A DNA stretch of 64,000 nt from Rhodamnia argentea (lineage: Eukaryota; Streptophyta; Magnoliopsida; Myrtales; Myrtaceae). The DNA lies in NCBI RefSeq assembly GCF_020921035.1, contig NC_063151.1:29270934-29334933 (forward strand), given 5' to 3'. The position numbers were made by a program, and so were the translations under genes. The notes under the pieces are model-generated. The model made no database searches, was not told the DNA's origin, and saw only the letters and a list, made by a program, of their open reading frames with translations. Every line of letters begins with the position of its first letter. The stretch's first letter is position 1. This document shows, piece by piece, positions 46,102-56,011 of this stretch.

Positions 46102-46389
46102 TCAGAAGAACTTGTGGAAAAACAGGATCTCTGAATCAGAACGGCAGTCCTTCATCTCCTCCTCCTTCTCGTGCGTTGACTTGCCGTTGCTATGGCAATG
46201 GAAGGAGTGGGTGTTGCTCCTCACTTGATCCGGACCTCTCGCTTCCCATCCGTTTTCCGGCCCCTGATCGACGGTCTTGATGCGCTTATGGTTCTCCGGG
46301 AGCGAGTTCGTCTGTCTCGGTGTCCATGGGGAGTCGTCGCCGTGGCCTCTTTTGGTGCTCGTGGTGAAGCCGCACAAGGAAGTCTCCAT
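46102..46389 (-). CDS. Hypothetical small protein, 95 aa
   Basis: I do not recognise it. The frame METSLCGFTTSTKRGHGDD... is GC-richer than its surroundings, strongly hydrophilic and charged (NHKRIKTVDQGPENG, KEEEMKDCRSDSE), with no signal peptide or membrane segment. About 80 bp upstream on the same strand a TATA-box (GGCTTATAAAT, 46469-46479) is well placed. That and the composition favour a real transcript, but the ending (FFHKFF) is unremarkable and the gene could continue through an unseen intron. Confidence 0.35.
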   Translation of the reverse strand: METSLCGFTTSTKRGHGDDSPWTPRQTNSLPENHKRIKTVDQGPENGWEARGPDQVRSNTHSFHCHSNGKSTHEKEEEMKDCRSDSEILFFHKFF

Positions 46390-46468
46390 CGTCTCGGACT
46401 AAGAGCTTTCCAGGAAGCTGATCAGAAACTGCCGGGACAGACAGAGTAAAAAACAACAGTTATCGTGA

Positions 46469-46479
46469 ATTTATAAGCC
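46469..46479 (-). promoter_or_regulatory. Candidate TATA-box of the small minus-strand gene
   Basis: The minus strand reads GGCTTATAAAT, about 80-90 bp upstream of the ATG at 46389, a normal distance for a short plant leader. Confidence 0.35.
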
Positions 46480-47239
46480 AGGGGATGGTGTTTTTTTTTT
46501 TTTTTTGGGTAAAGAGTCATGGGATGGTGTTTGTTTTCAAAGATTGCAAGTATTCTCTTCCCACGAGAGGTCACGTGACCCAGTTGATGATGATGATGAT
46601 CAAGCTGTTTAGTTAAAAGGAAAACCTTAATTAAACATGGGATTAATACAAAACCTGACTTAATACCCTTCCAACTGGCGAACAAGATAGACAAGTGAGG
46701 TACGGTTTCGAGTTCAACAATAAAACGACGATCATGGAAAACACATGTGCATCAATATTTATAAGTTACCACGTTTCATATGACTTATTTCCGTTCTAAT
46801 TTTTCGAACGTCATTAGCTTCGTGTTTCTCTCATTGATATTATGCCGACTTCATTCATTTCGAGCTTTCCTCACATCCCATCGTTACTCTTACTGTAATA
46901 TCCCAACAGTACATTAGAATTTCATAAGAATTCATATGCAGACGTCAATCAACACCAACTTGCTCGGCTCTGACCAGTTCTAAACTCCAATTGGACATGT
47001 AACGTAATATCTAACAGCACTAAAAATTGTGGACTCATTCAGACTTCGGAAGTCTTAGCTTAAGCAACGTGCAATGTCGATCACCTTAAAATGTCAACTC
47101 GTTAAGCTATCACATGCTACATGTCACTTACCTAATCACGAAAATAACCTGCCCACTATATTGTTGTTGTTTTTTTTTTTTTTTGCACATAACCATCCTC
47201 TTAAATATTTAATGGTTAATATCATGAAAGACTTCAAAC
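46480..47239. other. Intergenic, no gene recognised
   Basis: T-run at about 46492-46506 and TGA microsatellite at about 46584-46600. The remainder is AT-rich without coding or repeat signature that I can assign. Confidence 0.35.
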
Positions 47240-47850
47240 AGATATACGCATGATAAATTTACCCCAACTAACTTTTTTACCACAAAAAACTCTAAACTAA
47301 TATACATGTGACAAATTTATGCTGAACCAATTTTTTAACTACCAAAAATCTCTAAACTAGTACATTTGTGACAAACTTGCGCTCCGTTGGCTTCCATTAA
47401 ATTGAGTTAATATCCAAAACAGGTATACATGTCACAAACGGAGAGTTAAAATCACAAACCGATACATTCATCAACTAATACATATCATCTAACTCAGTAA
47501 TTCAACAATAAAATTTAACGGAAATTAATTGAGAGTGAATTTGTCACGGATGTATCAGTTTTGGATTTTTTGTAGTCAAAAAATTAATTTATGGTACCCA
47601 CCCATGGGTGGCTCGGTTGGTGAGGGTGCATTTGGGATTGTGTGGTTAGGCGCATTGGTCTTAGGTTCGATTCCTTAGGCGAGCACTTGTGATTTAAGTG
47701 GGGGGCCATGGCGGTGGGTTGCTATACTAATTTCCCACGAGGAATAGTCGAGGTGCACGCAAGCTGGCCCGGACACCTCGATTATGAAAAAAAATAATTT
47801 ATGATAAATTTATAAATAATTATACTAGTTTAAAGTTTTTTCGTAATATT
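47240..47850. repeat. 60-70-bp-unit MITE family, interrupted by a SINE
   Basis: 47250-47596 carries units such as 'aactaatacatgtgacaaat' (imperfect) in inverted orientation to those at 6.3 and 59.4 kb, then the direct orientation from 47530. The sequence 'aatttatggta' at 47586-47596 is duplicated beyond the SINE as 'aatttatgata'. Confidence 0.55.
47597..47795 (+). mobile_element. tRNA-derived SINE
   Basis: RNA polymerase III promoter boxes are visible: A box TGGCTCGGTTGG (47609-47620) and B box GGTTCGATTCC (47664-47674), 43 bp apart. A tRNA-unrelated body follows, ending in an A-rich tail (47787-47794). The flanks carry an 11-bp near-identical duplication, AATTTATGGTA and AATTTATGATA. The full length of about 199 bp fits plant SINEs. 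Confidence 0.85.
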
Positions 47851-48289
47851 AACTCGATATTTAAATATATGTAGCAGCAACATGGATGCATGTGATGTGG
47901 TCGGCTGATGCCGCATTCCGTATAGAAATTTCATGTCGAGAGACTCATTCTACTAAAACATGTCTGGACTTGGAACTAGTACACGATCCATGTGATGTTG
48001 TGATTGTCCACGCTTTCATGTCCTCATCCAATCGACTAAATCCAGTTAAAATTAGGTCCGCGGGCAAAATTAATTGCACGTTTGTCGGTTGTTGATTGAC
48101 CCAGTTGGAGCTTATCTTAGTAGACCTTAAGTTTGTGACTCGAATAATATATTAAATTCCAAATAATCAGAACAGACAAATGTAAATGAAGACTCATCGA
48201 TTTGATTTTATTATATGGTTAAGCCAACATCAAGTTTCTTGGGAAAAAAATCATTCCATTCGCACCAACAATGTTTTTTTAAAATGATA

Positions 48290-48960
48290 GGAAAAGTACC
48301 AAAAAAATCTTTAATCTATTGCATTGGTACCAATTTAGGTAAACCAATTTAGTCCTAAACATTTTCATATTTGTACCAATTTAGTTCATCCGATCAATTT
48401 ATGTAGAAAATCGTTGATGTGGATGTATGTTGTTCTACGTGGCACAATTAGCGGTGATGTTGATTTTTTTTAATATCAAATTTTAATATTTTTTACTTTT
48501 TTTACTTTTCTTTTCTTTTCTTCTTTTGTCCTTTTTTTTTTCCCACTAAACTCCGGCAAGCTCACCGGTAATTGGGCGAGGGCCGCAAAGCCCTCACCGG
48601 CCCAGCCTAGATATGGGTGAGGCGGTCTCACTAGTCGTGGGCAAAGGCAACCATGATCTCCTCAGCCGTAGATGAGGTCGCCTGTGCCAGCAATAGGCTA
48701 GGCCATGGCGAGGTCAGCCTTATCTAATGGCTAGTGAGCTCGTCTGGGTTTAGTGGGAAAAAGAAAAGAAAAGGAAAATAAAAATTCAAAAAATATTTAA
48801 AAATTATCCATTTCGGTGTCAATTGTTTCACGTAAAACGATAGACTTTCATGTTAGTAATTTTCGGTTTGGTTGGACTGAATTGGTGCTATCGTGCAAAT
48901 ATTTAGGCTTAAATTGGTCAAATTGAAATGTTTATAATTGAATTGGTACTAACCAATATG
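48290..48960. repeat. Fold-back MITE with GC-rich core
   Basis: The arms mirror each other: 'cttttcttttcttcttttg'-type sequence and 'cccactaaactccgg' on the left, 'gtttagtgggaaaaagaaaa' on the right. Outer phrases are 'aaagtaccaaaaaaatcttt' and 'gaattggtactaac'. The core (48540-48740) is about 60 percent GC, unlike its surroundings. Confidence 0.65.
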
Positions 48961-50322
48961 TTTATGACTTCTTCTTCTTTTTTTGTACTTTTTCCGAAGA
49001 ATGACCATTCCAATGGTTTCTTTCTCGTGACAAAAAAAAGAAATCATTACTTTCTAGTTTCGCCACGAACGCTTCCCATGCACCACCGCCGCTGCCACCT
49101 AGACTGCCGCTGTCCACCACCACCCTCACTTTCGCCGTGTCCACCTCCGCAGCTGCTGCTGCTTATTCCCCTGTATGTCGCCGCCGCTTCTTGGGGTGGC
49201 GAAACTTGAAAGTCGCCTTCTTGAAGAGCTTCTTTCTATTCGCATCGCGCGGATCAGACCGTTCTTCGTGAACGTTGTTGAAAATCACGCACGCCATAAG
49301 ATTCGGCTTCTTCAATCTTCCACTCTCCCTCCTGAATCTGATATAACATTGTCCCCAAACCATGTGATCAGATGCAGAGTGTTTTCATCACCTTTCCCCT
49401 CTCTCTCTCTCTCTCTCTCAGTCAGACGAAACCCTACCAGCTCTCTATGGATTCACAAGCTCATCTGGATCTAGGGGCGATCATTCGATTGGATATGTCA
49501 GCTAATCTGGTGGACGTAGCAACGAACGACGACGAAGAAACTGGATCCCATGGATAAGAGCCGATTCGAACACAAAATAGCTTCGCCGCAGAAATTCAAG
49601 CTCAAATCCTTCCTCGACAGCATAATACATCAGAAATCAGAATAAAAAAGAAAGCCTGGAAGGAAATGAAGGTCGATCTGCTCAGCGCCAGCGAAAGGAG
49701 CTAAAGGTTTCATGCAATTTGAGAAGGACATCTTTCGTTGACCGGAAAACATTTTCTTTCACCACATATTTTCCATCCCAAACGCTGGAAATTGGGAAAC
49801 ATATTTTTCATGATTTTTTTTTTTCGTGAAACAAACGGAGCCTTAATTTAGAATACTCAACCGAGGAATTTTCACATGAAGCTCGATGTTACATTGTCCT
49901 AAAGAGGCCTGCAACGACGACGATGCCCTAAACTTTGCCTCAGCCGGGGAGGTGAACGTCTCGTGGATTTTCTACTGACAGTACATGTGTGAACATAAGT
50001 TTTGTTTTTCATAGGAAACAACCTGGTGAAGATATTCTAATATAAAGCTTGCAGCATGACATATTTTACCATATTGATGCGATCGGTTGGTTCTTGACCT
50101 CGAACTTGAAACCGTCAGAAGAAGTTAAGCCTAGAACGCGAAAGACGACGTGTTTCTATATCGTTCTAGCAGCGTTCAACAGAGGCTGCTGACCCGATCT
50201 CATTTGGATGGAGTTCATACGCAAATCCTGGTAAGTCCTTGCGTTGAAATGATCGGCGATTCCAAATTTTGGGTAAAATACAGAGTTCAATTTTCGTACG
50301 AAACTGGAAAAGCAAGATCATA
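48961..50322. other. Intergenic; no gene recognised
   Basis: 49070-49560 is GC-richer and holds overlapping frames on both strands (up to 99 codons) plus a CT microsatellite at 49399-49419, but no domain or exon structure could be supported. 49720-49850 resembles a repeat shared with 17.5-18.1 kb ('ggaaaacattttctttcacc'). 50130-50322 is probably the 3' UTR of the GDSL gene. Confidence 0.35.
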
Positions 50323-51841
50323 TCACGGAACTAGAAATCCAGCTAGAGAAGTTCTCATGACATGATCGGCAACGATACCATTCGTCCTCTCCGTTGGATG
50401 AAACGAATCCCAAAACACATACTTACTCGCATTCGGACAGGTGAATGGGTTGTTTTTGTCACACAGATAACCCATCTCGAAGTAGCCGGATCCGCAACAG
50501 GATTCTTTTGCATTCGTGAATCCTGCAGTCAAAATAAGGTCACATAATATTAAATTCTGATAGTTTGAACATGGTTCTGTTCCGTTTCCGTTTCCGGTTC
50601 TGTTCTTTTCTTTTCTCAATTTGAATTTTCTTTTGGTACCAGCGTTGCCCGTCCGACAATGACTCTGCACCATTAGACCTCTTTGAAACGATCAATCAAG
50701 ATTTTTAACTCGTCCCCAATCAAGAACCTGTGTGTCCGCCATGCAAGGTCGGAGCTTACCGAATGATTCTGGATTCTGAATGATATCCAAGAGAATATCA
50801 TACGGATCAGAAAGCACTAGTTGGATTCCTGAAATTTGATTGTTCAGCTTTGAGACCAAGCCCTGTAACTCCACATTGAACTCCTCAGCCACATTGTTAT
50901 ACTCCTCAATACAACCGCCTCCGAACAAAAGGTTCCTAGTTCTCTCCAGGGGCAAGCACCCCATTGGTGGAAGCCCGCCTAGTGATACCTTCCGAGCGCC
51001 TAACCCATAAAGCGCTTTGATGAAGCCTCCTGCAATTCCTGCTAGGAAATTCTGGTATTCTTCGACGGAGTACTCTGATGATCTGCCCGGAACTGCATAG
51101 TAATTCTCTAGGAAGTCGTTGGTTCCTAAACTTATGATGTACAAGGCTTCTCTTAGGACTGTTTCGGCCTTTTCTTGTCCGAGATAGTCATTGAGCTCTT
51201 CCTGGTACTTCTTGTAGTACTCCAGTTGTTTCCACAGAGGAATCACAGACTGCACATCAATTTACAATAGTGAAACGCGAATTAGTCAGATGTCACTACT
51301 CCGATTTCTAGTAGCGATGCAAGAAATAAAACTCCCGGTATTCCGTTTGCACATACCCAGTAATGGTATAGCATAGAGGACTCAAATGAAGCTCTAACTT
51401 TGGTGGAAATGTCATCAAACAAGAACTTTCATTTCCAAGATGTTTGATATCTCTGTAGACATAGTGTTGGCTTACCAGAACATCGGAAGTGGCATTGTCG
51501 TAACCGGTTCCGGCTGAGGCAAAGCAAACTCCGGTGGCCATATCTGTCATATTATGCGCTGGATCCAGGTAAGCCGGCATTGTCAACTTGATCCCGAAAG
51601 CCTCCGCAATGAAGTCCGTGTACACTCGGCCATTAGAAAACCGTCCTGTGGGCTGACCGCCATAGTAATCGCGACCATAGGGCTTAAAATTACTTTTGAC
51701 GACAGTAGCAATTTGGTTGTTGTTCCCTGTATCTACCGAGGAGTCCCCGAACACGATGACGGCAGGCACTTTTGCAAAAACTATCTGGAGTTGCAGTAGA
51801 AGATTTGCTAGCACGACACCACAAATGGCCTTGTGTGCCAT
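50323..51841 (-). CDS. GDSL esterase/lipase (SGNH hydrolase)
   Basis: Secreted plant GDSL hydrolase. Exons on the minus strand are 51841-51476, 51249-50760 and 50522-50323, all with GT..AG borders and matching phases, giving 351 aa, the usual family length. Residues 1-23 form a signal peptide. Block I VFGDSSVDTGNNN contains the nucleophile Ser34. Block II is ASAGTGYDN, block III contains GTNDFLENYY, and block V WDSFHPTERTN provides Asp324 and His327. Conserved cysteine pairs (ESCCGSG, PFTCPNASKY) are intact. The substrate is not predictable from sequence; family members act on waxes, cutin or acetylated polysaccharides. Nothing suggests inactivation. Confidence 0.93.
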
Positions 51842-52690
51842 AGGTTGGGGTTCTGATTCAAGTGATTCTAAACCAGAAACAAGTAATTGAGGCGAGGGGG
51901 AAGGGGAAGATGGATATTAGTAGGAGAGAAGATGAGAAGTAGCGGGCTTGCCAATGTAATGGTGCTATTCAGGAAGTTGATGAAGAACAAGTCACTCAGG
52001 ACATGACAATCTTAAATGCAGAAAGCAATTCCCTAAAGTTACGGAAATAAGCATCTACCAGAGAATTGAGCATTGGTTTTCACTTGGTAATCACGATGTT
52101 GAGCGACATATCTATCAGCATCTCACGGGGAAAGCTGTACATATCCAATGTCAAAAGTGGCTCTCAGGTCCGGATTCCTAAAGGGTTCACAGTCGGTGCA
52201 ACTACTATGGTGGACACGGCCGGTTGCAGTGAGGGAAAAGTAATTGTTAAGATCTTTACATCCTTCAGATAGTGCCCCATGCGTTTATCTAAGCCGAGCC
52301 TAGCTAAATAGGGTTGGTGTAATGCCGCTTCATGTCCTTTCGAGGATGCAGACCGTCCATTGCGCTTGAGAAGCAATCCTGATGCCTTAAGCATCATCCT
52401 TCCTTGTTCGCAACTTCCTTTCTGGCTTCTGGTAGTTACACCGCCTACAAAGGAAGGATAGAAAGCTTTTTCATGTGCTTCTGCTGCTTTTGAGCAGAAA
52501 GTTTGCGCTTTGCAGTGCAAGAACCGTGTGGTCACATTTCAAATGTGAACCCCCCGGAATCTCTGTATGGTTACGTGCTTCTGTACCTCGAATGGTGAGC
52601 AAGTCACTTATGTGCAAATCCTCGTGGGAGATCAAAGGCGACGTCAGGGGGAACCATTAGGCTAATTCAGATCACGGAAGCTTTTTTCTT
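51842..52690. other. Upstream region of the GDSL gene
   Basis: Promoter side of the minus-strand GDSL gene. A 123-codon minus-strand frame (52164-52535) has no recognisable domain and is not called. No clear TATA-box was identified. Confidence 0.35.
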
Positions 52691-52996
52691 TTTTTAGGGA
52701 TAAATCAATTGAAAGTCCTAAAATTTATGATGAAAGTGTAATTGAATCCTAATTTTTTTTAAAAAGTACAATTAAATCATAAAACTTATCACAAAATGTA
52801 ATTGAGTCATGAATGCAATCAAGTCCTAAAACTTGTCAAAAATGTGAAATCAAGTCTTTTTGTTGATTGCATTTTTTGAAATTTTTAAGACTCGATTGCA
52901 TTTTTTATGATAAATTTTAGGACCCGATTGCACTTTTTGAAAGTTTCGGGACTCAATTGCACTTTCGTGATAAGTTTCAGGACTTTCAATGCACTT
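52691..52996. repeat. Fold-back MITE of the AGTCCTAAAACTT family
   Basis: The left arm begins 'attgaaagtcctaaaattta' and the right arm ends 'gtttcaggactttcaatgca'. The two arms are reverse complements over most of about 140 bp with a short loop, so the element can form one long hairpin. Confidence 0.75.
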
Positions 52997-54900
52997 ATCT
53001 CTTCTTTTTGAAATTTCAGAAGATTTTATTTTATTTACTGTGGAAATAAAAATGCCCTTTTCGTCTAACTTATAACACAAAGCTATCAGTCTTTATAAGT
53101 TCATCCTACACAAGCTTTCAAGTTTTATTTATCATCTCTCAACTAGTTAAAGATGCGGGGCGTCATTGGGCTCAGTCATTCACGTCGTATGTCGGATCTG
53201 GAGGCAGCAAAATAGGTTTAGAATTGAAGTTTTAATAATGCATGTCATAAATGAATTTTTTTTCGTTTTAAAAAATAGAATTAATTATGCCGAAGAAATT
53301 AAATATCTAACAACTTAATGGATTTAAAAACTAACCCATTTCAAACCAATATGATGAAAAGATAAAATTTTCAATTTTCTAATAGTAAATAGAACAGCCC
53401 AATACGTCAGGTGGAATTAGAGATGTCAAAACAATTTTTATAATTTTCAATTTTCTTTCTTTCTTTTGCTTTTTTTTTCTAAGAAGTCCAGTGAGGGACA
53501 GCAACCTCCTCTAGCCAGTGGGCAAGGGCTTCATGGCCCTTGCCAGACGACCACTGGGCGAGGGCCTGACCCTCATGGGACTTAGAAGGAAAAGAAATAA
53601 ATAAAAAGCAAAAAGAAAAGAAAGAAAACTAAAAAAAATTAATTTTTTTAGAAAATTCTAAAATAAGTTCACATCAGAGCCGATCATCTTACACTGGTCG
53701 TGCTACGTAGGATGACAAACGTTCACGTCAATGATTTACAATTGGAATTGGTCCGAAGGACTAAATTGGCAAATAATCAAAAACGTGGGACTAAATTAGA
53801 AAAATTAAAAGGTTTAGAATTGAATTGACACAAATATAATATGTTTAGGAACATTTTGGTAATTTCCATGCATGTTTTCTGGCAACACATGCACACTTTT
53901 CTAGTTTTTTTATGTGCATTCCTATCTTTTAGTTTTTGTTATGCCTTTTCTTTTATGTAATAACAAATTTTATTTAAATAATTTTATTTTTTAAATTTGA
54001 TGAATAAAATATATCAAAACAACATATTCTTATGAAGAACTTAAAGTATGTTAAATAGTTTGGTATGAATGCATATTTGTTTTAGTAATATGGGCCAGGT
54101 CGGGTTTGGGTCGACAAAATTGTATTACATAAAAATGAGTCAATAGGGAATAAATGAGTCAATTCAAGTCGAACTATTTTCAACTCGACCAGACCCACCC
54201 ATTTAATCGGCCTAGTAGGATCAATAGCAATTCATCCTCCCATGTTTGCAATTTTAGGGAACTTTACGTGAATATAAGGAAAATAATTGTAAGGAAAAAA
54301 CGTGAAAATCAAGATTTCGTTTGTCTTATGGAAAACCAATGATTTAAAAAATATATTTTTAAAAATGATCACTTAAATCATTTAAAATAATTAGTCAATG
54401 ATTTTTAATTACCAACAATAATTTATGTTTAAACATTCTATGTACGATGAACGTATTTTTCTTTGGGAAAATGACACAAATAGTTCATAAATTTTGGTTT
54501 AATGTGCAACGTCATCAACTTAATTTTAATTTATTCAATGCGGTCTCTAAACTTTGTTCCGATATTCAATTTTGGCCTTGAACTTTTAATTTCATGCGGT
54601 CCCTACGATGCAATGCTCAATGTTGCCCCCGAACTTTTGAACATTTTCATATAGTCTAGGGATCACATTGAATATTTACTAATTGTTTAGGATTCACATT
54701 AAATAAATTAAAGTTTAAGAACGGCATTGCACGTTGGGCCAAAAGTTGGGGAACACGTTGCACAAATTAAAAGTTCAAAAACGACATTGCATATTGGACC
54801 AAAATTCAAGGACCATTTGTGCTATTATCACTCTTTCTTTCATTTATTTTCGCGAACCATTTCAATCAATTATTTATAGGAAAATATTTTTAGAATCATT
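52997..54900. other. Intergenic, MITE remnants
   Basis: 53400-53870 is another GC-cored fold-back element ('gggcaagggcttcatggccc', right end 'acattttggtaatttcc'). 54060-54210 has 'gggtcgacaaaattgtatta' and 'agacccacccattta' words of the hAT-like ends seen at 17 kb. 54470-54830 is a partly palindromic repeat ('gttcataaattttggttta' versus 'ggaccaaaattcaagga'). No gene. Confidence 0.4.
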
Positions 54901-55250
54901 CATTTCTCGCATTGCACTGAAAGTCCTAAAACTTGTTACGAAAGTGCAGTTGAGTCATAAAACCTTCAAAAAGTGCGGTTAAGTCACAAAACTTGTCACG
55001 AAAGTTCAATCGAGTCCTAAAATTTTCGAAAAGTGCAATCAACGTAAGAGCTTAATCGGACCAATTTGACAAGTTTTAAAATTTAATAGCATTTTCTTGA
55101 AAGTTTTAAGACTCAATTACAAATTCGTAATAAGTTTTAGAATTCTATTGTACTTTTTGAAAGTTTTAGGATTAAGTTATACTTTTGTGATAAATTTTAA
55201 AAGTTTTAGGATTAAGTTATACTTTTGTGATAAATTTTAAGACTTCTAAC
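54901..55250. repeat. Fold-back MITE of the AGTCCTAAAACTT family, with internal tandem duplication
   Basis: Left-arm phrases 'gaaagtcctaaaacttgtta' and 'gtgcagttgagtcataaaac' are mirrored in the right half. Near 55160-55240 a roughly 40-bp piece containing 'gttttaggattaagttatac' occurs twice in a row. Confidence 0.7.
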
Positions 55251-55513
55251 GTAGCTGTCCTTTTTTCGCGTAACATAACGCTACTCAAAGTAAGCAATTT
55301 TTACAAATGTACTTGACCCGTCTTCTAACAGTTTCGTTGAAGTATTTTGGAAGCACTGAATAAGAGGGACGATCCTCTTATTGGACGTTTCACTGTAAGG
55401 GCCGAAAGTTGGCTGAAAGGGAAAGGTAACGTATTATATGTAACTGCGCATAATAAAGTGGCACATATTTTTTAGCTTGATTTGGATTGGACGAGCAACA
55501 GTCCACTTTGGCT

Positions 55514-55548
<35 letters not shown>

Positions 55549-56011
55549 CTTATCTTATGCACGGGACGTGGAGATCCACCAATTACTTCTCTGCATACGT
55601 CTCGATTCATGTCAAAAGAGTAGAGGATACCGACGAAAATCTTCCGTGATATTGAACTAAGTAAATGATATACTAAGCATATAAGAATTAAAAACGCTGA
55701 ATTCCGACGCCCGAGTCGACAAGCAAGTCCAACCGGGCGGCCTGCATCCTCCTCTCGCTTGTCGTGCATCTCTGGATGTGTATGTGGGAACCCACAATGG
55801 TATCTTTTGGGATCAAGTTGCTCCTCTTTGGGACATAAATCCTTTTAAAGAAAAAATGATCTGGTGTGGATGAGTCCCGTTCTTTTGGAGGTCTCCGTCT
55901 CGTCTGATCGTCTCCGGTTTCCTAGTCCTTCAAAGAAAAGAAAAATTGCTGTTCAGCTTCCATCCGCTCACAGATACAGAGACACGAAAAAAGGGTAGTC
56001 GGAGATTTTCC
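55251..56011. other. Upstream region of the MPC gene
   Basis: A CT microsatellite lies at about 55514-55545. A 111-codon minus-strand frame crossing it is low-complexity and rejected. 55920-56011 is the probable MPC leader. Confidence 0.4.
55514..55545. repeat. CT microsatellite
   Basis: About 16 uninterrupted CT dinucleotides, the longest such run in the window. Confidence 0.9.

Noticed and set aside
47597-47795. Possibility of a functional tRNA gene at the A/B boxes
   Set aside because: No cloverleaf with an anticodon stem is apparent, and the A-rich tail and flanking duplication identify a SINE.
55434-55769. 111-codon minus-strand frame near the MPC gene
   Set aside because: It runs through a CT microsatellite (Arg-Glu repeat) and has no domain.
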